From contig WBMV01000267.1 in assembly GCA_013396655.1 (NCBI GenBank), forward strand, positions 372,001 through 436,000: a stretch of DNA of 64,000 nucleotides, in the 5' to 3' direction. This document shows, one piece after another, positions 1 to 10,399 of this stretch. The notes below the pieces were generated by a model. It searched no databases. It was not told the DNA's origin and saw nothing but the letters and a program-made list of their open reading frames with translations. The DNA comes from Campylorhamphus procurvoides. Taxonomy: Eukaryota; Chordata; Aves; Passeriformes; Dendrocolaptidae. Every line of letters begins with the position of its first letter. Position 1 is the first letter of the stretch. The position numbers and the translations under genes were made by a program.

Positions 1-1010
1 ATCAGATACCCTGCACTTCGCTTGACTTCACTACTCACCCAAGGTTTTTGCAATAGGAAACCTCTTCTATAACCGAAAAAAACTAACAGAAAAACCCCAA
101 ACAAAACAAAACTTTAAGAAGGTGATTCAGTTATCACATGTAACATTCATTTCCTAATATAGGCCCTTCAGTGACATTCCTTTTACAGAGAGGTACAAAT
201 CTCACAGAAAGAAACTATTTATGTTCAAGTATGCTTCGAAACTAGAACGCACATGCCCAACCTGAAGTCATTGCAAAGTACCACATTTTTATTTGGTTTT
301 GCTGATTCCTAAATATCTTAATGCAAATGTGAAATAAGCCTAGTTTACGCTTAAAACAGGAGTTCAGACAGGCTTGCACTACCTTAACTAACTTGATTTA
401 AAATTGTACTTCATTAAATGCAAGCAGTTTTCCCAGGTATCCTATGGCTTATTCATGGACTGCTTTTTCACTATGCACTTCTGTGATCAAAGACATCTCA
501 GATGTAACAGGCGAGGTTATTTACCATCTATAAAAACAACCACTGTTTAATCTTCTTTTTAGAATTAGTCTTCTAAATGAAAATTAATTTTTACTAATTC
601 TCTTTGAAAATCTGAGAACTAGATGATTTTTGAGATCCTTTTTCCCTGCACAAAAAAAAAAAAATCCCCTCCGGCCAATAAATCTTTAGGGCATTTCAAC
701 AGCTGCTAGAATTGTGTAAAACACACTTCAAAATATTCATCATTTCTATAAGATGGTACCCTCCAGGGCAGTTAAAAAACCCGTATTCAATTTCTTGGAG
801 GTTTTCCCCCCCCTTGACTGTGGGCGCAAGAAAAGTTTTATTTATGTATTTGTTAACAGATTTTTTTAATGTATTTTTTTAAAACAAAGCCACAAAGCTC
901 AGAAAAATCACTACCAGAATTTCACAGGCTTAGAAAACAGTCCAGAAGGAAGATTCCAGAAAAGTTATGAAAATCAATGCAAAACTGCAATATTCACAGT
1001 ACTTCAAGTT
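1..1010. other. AT-rich sequence left of the last candidate exon; possible 3' UTR and downstream flank
   Basis: No open frame of note is seen on either strand. If the minus-strand gene model is right, the part nearest 1010 is its 3' UTR, with a canonical polyadenylation hexamer (AATAAA on the minus strand) at 837-842, about 170 bases past the stop codon. The rest, towards position 1, would then be intergenic. If the gene continues leftwards instead, this is intron. No repeat family was recognised. Confidence 0.4.
837..842 (-). terminator. candidate polyadenylation signal
   Basis: The minus strand reads AATAAA here, inside an A-rich context, about 170 bases downstream of the TAG at 1011-1013. 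That is a plausible short 3' UTR for the candidate gene. The hexamer is common in AT-rich DNA and no strong GU-rich element follows it, so it only supports the gene model if transcript data do. Confidence 0.3.
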
Positions 1011-1194
1011 CTAAATTACCAGCTCCATCCACTCTTTTGTACTTTCTTTATCCAGAAGATTAAGAAAATAAGACTCATGATTTTGAAGAGTCCTTATAAT
1101 CCTGGGTCTTTCAACTGAGTGGCAGAACTTGTTCCTCAACTGCAAGTACTGAGCCAAACCAATCTTTGGACAACATTTTAACAAAAGGGTTATC
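1011..1194 (-). CDS. candidate terminal coding exon of an unrecognised minus-strand gene
   Basis: On the minus strand a splice acceptor (TTACAG) ends at 1195 and is preceded by a branch-point-like TACTAAAC, although the pyrimidine tract is weak. One base completes a codon, then 60 codons run open to TAG at 1011-1013. The end of the peptide is charged and protein-like, finishing in DKESTKEWMELVI. It also contains several cysteines and a basic stretch (HSVERPRIIR). Its start phase fits the exon candidate at 1557-1632, whose last two bases plus this G give Arg. No family was recognised. Sixty open codons can occur by chance in noncoding DNA, so this is an inference from length, composition and splice context. 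Confidence 0.35.
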
Positions 1195-1556
1195 CTGTAA
1201 TAAATTTGGTTTAGTACGTAGGATGCAGCCAGAATTCTATGGATCTGTTAGCCCACTCCGACTCCCATCGATATCAACTGGAAGCTGAGTAACTCAACAT
1301 CCAGCAACTCAAAATCTGCTAGGAAAGGAAAAGTTGTGCCTTTGGCTTACTGTTCTCCAAAATTCCTGCTTGAAGACCTTTTCTATTTCTTGCTCTGAAG
1401 AGACAGCTCTCCCTGCTGAGTATACAATGCTAGGTTTAAATTTTAGAGGGCTGCAGGGCGGTCATGAGATAAATACCAAGTGCATTTGTACGCCTCTGTA
1501 TTTACAGTAAGTAAGAAGGGAAAGTCATCCGGATGCAAGGATTCAAAATATGAAAC

Positions 1557-1632
1557 CTTTTGAACAAAGACATGGTAAGAGAAAGCCTTGAACAGAAAGT
1601 CTGCCACATACAAATAACATACACTACCAGAC
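1557..1632 (-). CDS. candidate short internal exon (76 nt), weakly supported
   Basis: A good acceptor (TTGCCTTTCAG) ends at 1633 on the minus strand, and a donor AAAAG/GTTTCA lies after 1557. The segment is 2 nt, 24 codons and 2 nt long, so it joins the phase-1 end of the 1994-2118 exon to the phase-2 start of the 1011-1194 exon without breaking frame. The peptide is hydrophobic with a few Cys and Arg residues. The donor is below average in strength. A different frame across 1443-1670 is also open, so the correct reading here is uncertain. Confidence 0.22.
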
Positions 1633-1993
1633 CTGAAAGGCAACGTATTGTGAAACCCTTTCAAAACCATACAATACTATGGGAATTAAGTAAACTTAAA
1701 ACTCCCCTGCAATACTCTCGTCATAGCTAATTTGTGATTTCCTGTACGCTCAGTACTAAGAGCACAATGGAGCCTCTATTGTGGGCCTCCTCCCACAAGC
1801 TTTTAAAAAATGCAAGACATTCTTTTTATCTAGACTGGCGTGGCTAAAATACATCCAGCTCTACATAGATAAAAGGTCATTTTAGATGCTGCTTTTGCTC
1901 GCAAACACAAAAAAAATAAAAAATGTGCTGCCTGGTGGTGCCGAGTTTGAAATTCACAAAGGAGCAGTGCTGTGGTGTGGCTGAAGTGCTCAC

Positions 1994-2118
1994 CACCAAT
2001 TTGAGCAGGGGAGATGTAGGAAGCCACATCAGTTTTAGGGTAGCAAGAAAAGATTCCATACTTAGAACTATCTGCAAATTCAACACAATTCAAATTGGCT
2101 TTGAGAGTCTCACAGGAG
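1994..2118 (-). CDS. candidate internal coding exon (125 nt) of the minus-strand gene
   Basis: The minus strand shows a strong acceptor, an uninterrupted T tract followed by CAG ending at 2119, and a good donor, GGTG/GTGAGC, after 1994. Of the three frames starting at the acceptor, two hit a stop within a few codons. The only open one needs a single base to finish the incoming codon, which is the phase left by the donor at 9721 (AG plus C gives Ser). The peptide has 41 complete codons, is moderately hydrophobic and contains three Cys, for example NCVEFADSSKYGIFSCYPK. I do not recognise it. The concordance of acceptor, donor and phase is the main support. Confidence 0.42.
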
Positions 2119-4991
2119 CTGAAAAAAAATGAATGAAAATTGGATGGAAGTCATGGAATAAAGTAACTGCAGTATTAACTACAAATCTTGACTGCGAGTG
2201 AAGGTATTAAGTCTTTCAGATGCAAGTAACTGGCTTACAGAGGTACTGAAAATTGATACCGCACATTTTCAATCCTAAAGGATCCTGAAAGCTAATACAA
2301 ACCAACCGAAAATGAACAAGACTTTCTGCTGGCAGCAGAAATGAAAGACAGTAATCCCAGGACAGGCCAGGCCAGGAAAGGAGCACAACCAGCACAGGCA
2401 GACTTTTAGCATGCAGCAGAGAATTTGGTGAGGATGCAAAACAAAAACTAAAATGCTGCAGTGGCTTTGATCAGTATCTTAATGACCTTTCCTAGTCAAA
2501 AAATAACGTGTTAAGACAGAATTAGCTGGCCAGTTCCAATCAGCCTGGGAATACACACATAAAACACTGAATTACTGAAGATCACTTCTCGGTAACGCTG
2601 ATTATATGAACAGGAAAATCAACGACGTGGGAAAGGCTGTGATACACATTAATACTGTTCAGTGAAGCACCAGACACGCATTAAGATGGTTGGTAGACCA
2701 CAAATGTGAAAACGCTCATTACCCGGTTGAAAATAAACAGCTTAACATATCTGGTACAACACATTAAAGTGAAAAAATATTTAAGTATCAGTTTAAGAGT
2801 TTGGAGACTGGCTTGTGGTTATCTCTGTTGAACACTTTTGTCCTGCATGACTCTGCAAAGACTGAAGCTACACACTCAGCAAGAGACAAACTGGCTGCAA
2901 CCATCTAATGAAATTTGACTCATCTGGGAATTCTGATGAAGTGCTCCACACCACTGCTTCTGCTAAGCCATATATTTTCTTTATGGGATTGAGAGTGCCA
3001 TGCTGCAAATATGCAGAAAGCAACATCAATTTTGGGCTGCTTGACTTAAAATAGAAAGTTAATTCTGAAAATCTATATTCAGGTAAAAATCCCACAGAAG
3101 CCGATGGAAATTTCCCGATTATGAATTAAAGATACTGGGATCTGCACCAATGGCACAGTCACTGCTGCCTGTCAGCCCCCACCAGCACCTCTTGCTGACT
3201 GTAGGTCTGACTAAGCTGCCTGGGGCAGCTCTCCCTTCCTGCAAACCCTCATGCACATCAGCCCAATCCGACTGGAGAGAACACATCCTCGTACAGCTCC
3301 TTTCTGGCTCGTTCTCCCAACTTCTGACTCACCCAGGGGCTATGATGACATACTGCAGAGTGAAAAAAAATGTATGTGTAGTAGATGATGATGAAAATAC
3401 CCTGCAGTGCTGCTTCTTTCCTGTCTTTTCTCTGAGCTGTGACTGGCCACTCCTCTGCCTGGCCAGGCACATGGGGCTTTATGGCACAGGGTGTGTGCTT
3501 CTGCCACAGGAGAGGAATACAGCCCGATGGGAATGCAGCAGGGACAGCCTTGGAGAGTCCAATTTGCCATTCCTGCTGTCATCAGATGGCAGCCATGGGC
3601 TAATTCCTATCAATCATGTTTGGAGGGTGGGAGAGAGGCACAATCTGCCACACGGCAGCAGCACCAGCAGTGAGCCAGGCTTTCCAGAGGCTCTGACATG
3701 AGCAAAACTGAAAGCAGGACCACTCTGCTGCTGCCTCTAGAGCTCAGCTTAACCTAAACCACTATCTGCTGTGGTTAGACCCTGCTCTGACTGTCCAGCA
3801 TGGGTGAGGCCCTTCATCTCTCTTGCACAAGACCTGACACATTTAGGTGAATATGTACAACACTGGGCTGCCCATGGTGGCTTCCCGAACTACTGACACT
3901 TCTCACTTCAGGTCACGTGTGAACTAAGCAGAGAAGGTGCAAAAGCCACGCTTGCTTTAAAGGGCAGCAAAAGTTATGCTCTTGTCATGAAGCTATTAAA
4001 GCTTCCATCACACCCCCCCTTATCACAGGCTGTGTCCCTGTCCGACAGCAGAAGATGGAATCTATCAAAAAATACTGGGGCTCTTCAGGAAGACCATTAT
4101 TGCCCATCCAACAATACAGAATCTGGACTGCACACAGGAATCTGGAATTGCAGCTCAAGCCAAGTAAGAAACGTTTTTCTGCTTCTTTCCTTTTTTTGTG
4201 AGTTGGCATCAGAGCTCCCCTAAATAGACTAAAAGGAGAGGAGGGGTAACGTGGTGAGCCCTGGCACACACGGAGTCAGAAAGCATGAACAACTTTCACT
4301 GCAGACTTATGTAACTCTGCCGGTGGTGACACAACTCGCTGAAAGTGGTTTGGGCACAGCAAAGGGACATCCACTGACCTGTAAACAGAACTGTTAAAAT
4401 ATGCCTTAAAATACCTCATGTAAAGCAAAATTATGTAATCACATTACCTCGTGTTTTAATACTGAAACAACAAAGGCTTCATATGCAACAGAAATAAAAG
4501 CTTTCTATTAGTACCACAACTTCACAATTATTTGAACAATTGTCCTTAGCCTCAAGGGCCAGCTTTTTCTGCTTTCTGCAGAGAATCCCTTCTGGCTGCC
4601 TACCCTGGCAGGTTACACTACAAGGAGGTTCCTCCAAGAGCCCCTTGAAAAAGTCAGGTATAAAAAAAGATGAAAATGCAGGGATGAGCACCAGACGTCC
4701 AAAATAAATACCAGCATGAAACATGCTACAGCATTAGCAGTGCGTAGTTCAAAGAAAAAATCAAACAATGTCAATTTTCAATTATGCTGATTAGAGACAA
4801 ACTGGATAATTAGTAAATGGAATAATAATACAGGAAACATGATATGTTTGAGACGAAATGACAAAAATATTTCATAAGAGAGACAAGTTAATTTATAATC
4901 ATCTTCCTCAAAAATTAAATTCTTGCTCTGCTATAGCAAACATAAACACGTTATGTTTTGCACATCAAAAAACAATTAACCTATTCATCTA
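2119..4991. other. intron-like sequence, no clear feature
   Basis: This is mixed-composition unique sequence. A plus-strand open frame of 183 codons covers 3150-3701, but it starts without promoter or splice context and its translation has no recognisable domain, so it is not called a gene. No transposable element was recognised. If the minus-strand model holds, this is part of the roughly 7.6-kb first intron. Confidence 0.5.
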
Positions 4992-5936
4992 ATGCATAGA
5001 TGTTTTTCACTAGAGGTTCTTTTGAGCGATTTTATTGGGAGTTTAATTTTACCTTGTGAAGGGGTTTTTTTGTTATTATTTCATTACACTTGGAGCCCCC
5101 ATGGGGTTTGGGCAGCCGTCCCTGGACCAGCTCCCAGGCGAGTGCTCTGCTGGTGCTCCGGAGGGCAGAGCTCACGGGTGGGGCTCAGGAACACGGAGCT
5201 CCAGACCCTCCCATCCCCAGGCGCCACAGATAGCACCTACCAGGCGGCACAAATTACAGGGGCCCAGGCACTGCCTCGTGTTCCTCGAGGAACCGGACTG
5301 GTCTCTTGGTCGGGTTCAAAAACAATTTGGAAGTTTTTACTCACTTCAACCATCAAACCAAAGCTGAACATCAAAAGGCCCCAAACGCGCCAAAAGAAGT
5401 CTCGGCACCCTTTTTCGCATCAAACAATTTGGGATACACTCGGTTTCCCCTTCCCACAACACGGCCATACACCAGTTTCGGCAAGCCAAACTCAGGAGCT
5501 GCTAGATTCCCAAATATTTCTGATCACATTGATCACTTGGGAAAATGGGCCGAGGATTATTGAGCACTGGAAAAGATCTTGTCGCAATCACAGCTCAGAG
5601 ACCCTAAACCACCCACTACCACTGGAAGCACAACCCTACTTCTCCAGCTCTCCCAGAGGAATACTGGTGAGGGAGCAAAGGGTTACATTTCAGCAGGAAA
5701 TGTTAATTTTAGATTTATCTGCAACGCATGTTTTCCTGATCGATTCACAGATTAAAATGAATCATCATCTTGGCTCTCAAGGCAGTAGGGGAGAAAGAGA
5801 CTCAAAACTACAGCTGGGAACTTCTGTCTTCCCAAACTATAAATCCAGTGCTACACTGTCTGGGAGTGAGAAAGCGTGTGTGGGTGAGGAACTAAGGCTA
5901 AAGGGCTCTATACTACAACTTTTATCCTCACCTTAA
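4992..5936 (+). other. unusually long open frame in noncoding-like DNA; coding status unknown
   Basis: A plus-strand frame stays open for 314 codons from an ATG at 4992. That is far longer than expected in AT-rich intron. The sequence between about 5090 and 5300 is locally GC-rich with several CpGs. Two other plus-strand frames are also open for 103 and 85 codons within the stretch, so low stop density explains part of it. The translation begins hydrophobic, then becomes Ser/Pro/Gln-rich with no domain I recognise. No Kozak match, splice context or codon bias argues for translation. A decayed retrocopy, an exonised element or chance are all possible. Confidence 0.25.
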
Positions 5937-8096
5937 ATTTTAGGACACGTATTAAAAGTGTAACTCTGTCTCTACTCTCACACTAAATAAATAATTATGG
6001 GGCCAGGAGGTTAGGGAGCCTCAGAGGAGGCTGCTGTGCTGCTGCACTGCCAACTGCTATGGGATTTGAAAAGCTTGACACATGCTGGAGTATCACCTCA
6101 TCAATGTTCCCAGCTGGCCTGGGAGGCAAAAACCTGACTACTACTCTTAGAGGCGGGTCTCTCAGACACAGGCAGCCAAGCTCTCCAGATAAGCCTCAGG
6201 AAATACAGTTATTACAAATGCACGGTAGGTCAGGCAAGACAAAAAGGCAGCAAGCAATTATAGTCCAAAATATCTGCAACTGTACTCCAAAATATCCACA
6301 TGGTTTTGAGTGTTAAATTTCACGTAAGCAAATCAAAGATCATGTTGCTTCTCAGTGTCTTTGCTTAAAAGACATTAAAATCTGTGCCTTTCCACACACT
6401 TATCACTGTTCTAATTATTTTCTGGGAAAATGATCTTTTTTACTTCCTTTTTTCTTTCACGGAATTCACATAAACAGGTTCTTTGGGAGAATGTCAGTTT
6501 TCTCTCCAAAAGGGATGGCCCAGCCTAGTCACCAACCTGTGGTTGATGTTCTCATTTGAGAAGGAGGGATTGACTATGTATTTCAAAACACTGGCAAGTG
6601 CCCCACTGTATCTGTATGATAACACTTCACATTATCCAGCCCAATCCTAATCTCCCGGATCACACTTTGGGCTAAGCACTGCGACCGCTCTGTTTACATT
6701 GTAAATAAAACAATAGCTTTCAGAAACAGGGAGATTAATAAATTGAAGGATCACACGTTTTTAACAAAGGGCAGATGCTATTTATCTTTATGATGCAGAA
6801 GGACAAGTCAAGAGGTAACCAAAGTGACAAACGTAAGGGCACTTGTAATTTGTTTTATCGTGCTATCAGAACTCCACATGATGATGAAGTATCACAGCAT
6901 ATACAATATTTACGATATGAGCTTTTTACACACAGTGTTCTGTGTGCTCGAACACTGCACGCTCCAGCTGCTCCTTAACTACACATGACAACACTGAACT
7001 GAAAAATTCACAAAGGTGACTTGGGTAGTTTCATTTCAAAATAGCAGTTTCATTGAGTAAACTCTTCTACTGAGCATGACTACAGCAAATCTCAGGATTA
7101 TTACTATTTTATCTACCGATTCAGTAATGAAATAACACATTCCCTAATGGAGAAATATAGGATCTGTGCTATATGGGAGGGTGGGGGGGTGCGTGTTTAC
7201 AGAAGGACAGAGAACACACTGCTGACTCTGCACCAATTTGCACCCTCGATGCCATCAAACACAGGGAAACTCCATTCACACCCCAAGTATTATTTTACAT
7301 TAACAAAAACGTCAAAAACGCGGGGACAAGTTTAACTCTCCTGTTTCTCTCATCTGTTCATGACCTGCAGCCACCCCATAAACACCCATTTCTTGTTCAG
7401 GCTGGAAGAGATGCAGGTGGGGGGCAGAGGGCTGGTTGTTTCATTTTGGTTTGAAACACACCAGTGAACGGCAAGTGGGCAAAATATTTTGTCACAACCT
7501 TACTCTAGGGATGGCTGGCATAATAACACACCGAAGAAGATGCTATCTGTCAAACACTAAAGAATTCCAATATTGAAATCCTGCTGCCTTTGGGGGTCAA
7601 TAAAGAGCAATGTTATAAAATACACTAAAGTTAGCAGTTTGGGCTGCTAATTTTACATGCCTGCTTCACCAACGCACAGCTAAAAATAGATAAAACAGAT
7701 AAGAGCACAGAACAAAGAGATGCACTGGACAATTATCTTTCTGCTAGCAGTCTAATTTATACTCAGCTTTTTAACCATTTCTGTTTATAAAACAAACAGA
7801 TTTTTAAAGTGTTACTCAATGGGATCTCAATCTGAAATTATTTAAATATATTTTATTTTTCTTTGGATTTTCTTGCTCCCTTCCTAGAGGGATATAATAA
7901 TGAGATTTAAAATATTTTAATAAGGGCATCAGGCTACTTGCCAAGGGGCTTGAATACTAAATAAGAATATTTACATCTTTTAAGACCCTGGAGGAGGAAT
8001 CAGTGCAATACACTCAAAACACGTACGCACATCTCAAATATAAGCGTTAATTTTAATTCACTGGAAAAGAAAGTACACATTCACTTCAGTTTATTA

Positions 8097-8120
8097 GGCC
8101 TCATTATTTTCAATGAGGCC
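8097..8120. repeat. short perfect inverted repeat (hairpin)
   Basis: GGCCTCATT at 8097-8105 and its exact reverse complement AATGAGGCC at 8112-8120 are separated by six bases. Pairing stops immediately outside the 9-bp stem. It is too short for a microRNA precursor. Confidence 0.85.
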
Positions 8121-8450
8121 AAAGGGATGATTATCTTTAGCTGCTCCATCGTGGCCTAAAAGCAAACATTCATCCTGATAAGGACAACTTCTATTTTAAT
8201 AAGGCAATGTTAAATTGTTCAATTTTAAGTTACAACAGGTGAAATTTTGAAACCCCACCATTATTCTGTCCAGCTCAGTACTATGACTGAAATGCTGACT
8301 TTTGAATTTAAGTTTTTAGAGGAAAACAAAGCAGCACAGCAGATTGACTCACGTCTACATGGTAAACAGGCTTATTCTCTGCTTTGCAGGCTCCTTTTGC
8401 TTACAAAATGATAATGTTTATAAACAGAATCCACATTCTGTCTCATGTCT

Positions 8451-8467
8451 GGGGGCGGGGGGGGGGG
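8451..8467 (+). repeat. G-rich homopolymer run
   Basis: Five Gs, one C, then eleven Gs. This is low-complexity sequence with quadruplex-forming potential, and its length is prone to sequencing error. Confidence 0.8.
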
Positions 8468-8811
8468 ATCACCTTCAGATTAACACCACAATTTATGCCA
8501 AGCAATTCTGGAGGTGTATCTGAAACATCACCCCATGCATATTATTCATGTTATCTTAAAAATCAGCAGCATGAATGCATATTTAGAAAAAAAAATAGAA
8601 GGAATAAAAAGACAGAAAGAAGGTGAAAGAAGAGAAATTGGGATTCAGGGTGCAGAGCCTTACCTCTGATACACAACCCGACCGCAGCTCTGCCAAAACC
8701 ATCCCACCAGCCAGGCCTTAAGCACTTTTTACAGCAATAAAACGCCGCTTTTAAACTTCCTGTTTACCCAAACACCGGCCCAGCCTTCCCGCAGCTCTGA
8801 GCTGCACTGCT

Positions 8812-9434
8812 CACCCCACGGGACAGAGCACCCCAAATCCATCCTGGGGGACAGAGCACCCCCAAATCCATCCGGGAAAGGCAGAACACCCCAAATCCAT
8901 CCAGGGGGACAGAGCACCCCACATCCATCCGGGAAAGGCAGAACACCCCAAATCCATCCTGGGGGACAGAACACCCCAAATCTATCCGGGGGGACTGAGC
9001 GCCCCAAATCCATCCAGGAAAGATGGAATACACTAAATTCCCTCCCAGGGGACAGAACACTCCAAATACCCTCTTGGGATTGAGAATACCTCACATCCCC
9101 CCTGGGAGGCAGAACACCCCAAACCGTTTTCTGGAAGGACAGAACACCCCAAATTCCTCCTGGAAGGGGCGGAACAACCCAAAAACACTCCCGGAAGGGG
9201 CAGAGCACCCCCAATGCCCCCTGGAAGGCACAGAAGACTCCAAATTTCCTCCCACAGAAGAGAACACCCCGAATCCCTCCTGGAAGGGAGGGAGCACCCC
9301 AAATCCCCGCTGGAAGGGACGGAACACCCCAAATCCCCGCTGGAAGGGACGGAGCACCCCAAATCCCTCCTGGAAGGGACGGAGCACCCCAAATCCCCGC
9401 TGGAAGGGACGGAGCACCCCAAATCCCTCCTGGG
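8812..9434. repeat. GC-rich minisatellite, about 30-bp unit, roughly 20 copies
   Basis: The core ACCCCAAATCC recurs with a 30-bp period. Between 9291 and 9432 the copies are nearly identical, differing mainly at CCGC versus CTCC and at GGAAC versus GGAGC. The left part (8812-9020) is more diverged and alternates two unit types, one with GGGGGACAGAGC and one with GGGAAAGGCAGAAC, giving a higher-order period near 60 bp. The middle (9030-9250) is the most degenerate. Because 30 is a multiple of three and the core lacks stops, several frames on both strands stay open. Those frames are a by-product of the repeat and not genes. The array lies about 300 bases from the candidate first exon's donor, inside the presumed first intron. 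Confidence 0.95.
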
Positions 9435-9640
9435 TGCAGCTTCAGCGCCGTTCGAGTTCAGCACTTCAGGACGACTCGCACATCCCCCGCCTCCTCCCGT
9501 CCCTCATATTTTTTTTATGATTCCTCTTTATGTTTCCACCCCGCATAAAGCACCAGCAGCAGCCGCCCGGCAAAGTTGGTGCGGCCGCCAGGGCAGCCCC
9601 GGGGCCCGAGGCGGCGGTGCCGGGCACACAAAGCGCCTCT

Positions 9641-9684
9641 GTGTGTGTTAGTGTGTGTGTATGTCTATGTGTGTGTGTGCGTGT
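9641..9684 (+). repeat. (TG)n microsatellite, interrupted
   Basis: A run of TG dinucleotides interrupted by TTAG, ATGTCTA and GC. On the minus strand it is (CA)n starting about 35 bases past the candidate splice donor, so it would lie at the very beginning of intron 1. Confidence 0.9.
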
Positions 9685-9720
9685 CCCCCGCCCCGCCGCG
9701 ACCAGGCCGGATGGTTTTAC

Positions 9721-9929
9721 CTAGAGGCAAGCCCTTGTTCAGGAGGTGCGAACTTCCCATGGAGGCGCCGCGCTCCGTCCGCGCCCGCCGCGGGGAGGAG
9801 GGGGGGTGCGGCGAGCCGGGGGCGGGCGGTGCTGAGGAAGGCGAGAAGGAGGAGGATGGTGGTGACGGTGATGAGGGTGGCGGTGTCGGGGGGCAGCGCC
9901 GCTCGGAGCCGCCGCGCCACCCGCCGCAT
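9721..9929 (-). CDS. candidate first coding exon of a single-pass (type II-like) membrane protein
   Basis: On the minus strand an ATG at 9929 opens 69 codons plus two bases and ends at a donor TCTAG/GTAAAAC after 9721. The next in-frame codon would be a stop, so splicing is required. Residues 1-9 are arginine-rich (MRRVARRLR). Residues 16-32 form one hydrophobic segment (TATLITVTTILLLLAFL). The following stretch is Pro/Ala/Arg-rich, as in the stem of many Golgi type II enzymes. A positive N-terminus before a single hydrophobic stretch predicts a cytoplasmic N-terminus and a signal anchor. The frame is also open upstream into the gap, so an earlier start in the missing sequence cannot be excluded. 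The start was chosen because it places the basic cluster directly before the membrane segment. I do not recognise the protein; a Golgi or ER enzyme is one guess. Confidence 0.5.
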
Positions 9930-9974
9930 ATGGCGGCCGCTCCGTGGGCGCCCCCGAGCTCCGCGCTGCGCGCC

Positions 9975-10112
9975 NNNNNNNNNNNNNNNNNNNNNNNNNN
10001 NNNNNNNNNNNNNNNNNNNNNNNNNNNNNNNNNNNNNNNNNNNNNNNNNNNNNNNNNNNNNNNNNNNNNNNNNNNNNNNNNNNNNNNNNNNNNNNNNNNN
10101 NNNNNNNNNNNN
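9975..10112. other. assembly gap (138 N)
   Basis: A block of Ns inside the CpG island, flanked by very GC-rich sequence. It removes the likely 5' UTR and transcription start of the minus-strand gene. The true length may differ from the N count. Confidence 1.
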
Positions 10113-10277
10113 GAGGGGAGGGGCGGGGGCGCGTCCCCGCCCGCGCCCGGCTCGATCTGCTGGTTCTGGGCGGGCTGCGAGCACAGCACAGAGCGGGCGG
10201 GCGCGTCGGGAAGCTGGGGCTGCGCCCTCGCTGCTTTTATTTTTTTCCTCTTTTGTTTTTTTNCTGTCAGAGAACGG

Positions 10278-10366
10278 CCCCCCTCAGGGACACGGCCCCA
10301 GCCCCTCAGGAGCCCCGGCCCCCCTCAGAGACCCCGGCCCCCCTCAGGGACCCGGCTCCCCCCCGG
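10278..10366. repeat. short GC-rich tandem array, about 24-bp unit
   Basis: Roughly four copies of a unit built on CCCCCTCAGGGACCCGG recur with small variations. The minus strand carries regularly spaced runs of four to six Gs, a typical quadruplex-forming pattern. A single N at 10263 sits just before it, next to a T run, which suggests difficult sequencing. Confidence 0.75.
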
Positions 10367-10399
10367 ACCAGAGGGGTAACTGGCGTGGGGGGGGCTTTA

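Larger units (their letters stand above)
5937..8811. other. intron-like AT-rich sequence with a hairpin and a G-run
   Basis: No open frame with exon context was found. The stretch holds a 9-bp-stem hairpin at 8097-8120, a G-rich run at 8451-8467 and very AT-rich tracts around 7790-7990. No CR1 or LTR was recognised. Confidence 0.5.
9530..10330. promoter_or_regulatory. CpG island, probable promoter, interrupted by an assembly gap
   Basis: GC content and CpG density rise sharply here against an AT-rich background. Sp1-type GC boxes (GGGCGGG or its extension) are seen at 9818-9826, 10121-10127 and around 10191-10204. The 138-N gap at 9975-10112 falls where a minus-strand 5' UTR or start site would be expected. 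A CpG island with a minus-strand initiator ATG and splice donor suggests transcription to the left. A divergent rightward transcript from the same island is possible but no exon for it is visible. Confidence 0.75.

Noticed and set aside
1443..1670. 75-codon minus-strand frame containing FLLTVNTEAYKC
   Set aside because: It does not match the phase required by the upstream exon candidate at 1994-2118; a different frame from the same acceptor does. It was kept only as an alternative reading of that segment.
3150..3701. 183-codon plus-strand open frame
   Set aside because: No domain, no splice signals and no promoter. An overlapping minus-strand frame is also open, which points to low stop density.
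8729..9651. Overlapping long open frames on both strands with repeated motifs such as WGVLPFPDG or STPNPRWKGR
   Set aside because: They are translations of the 30-bp minisatellite, whose unit length is a multiple of three and has no stops. They are open on both strands and in several frames, with no start or splice context.
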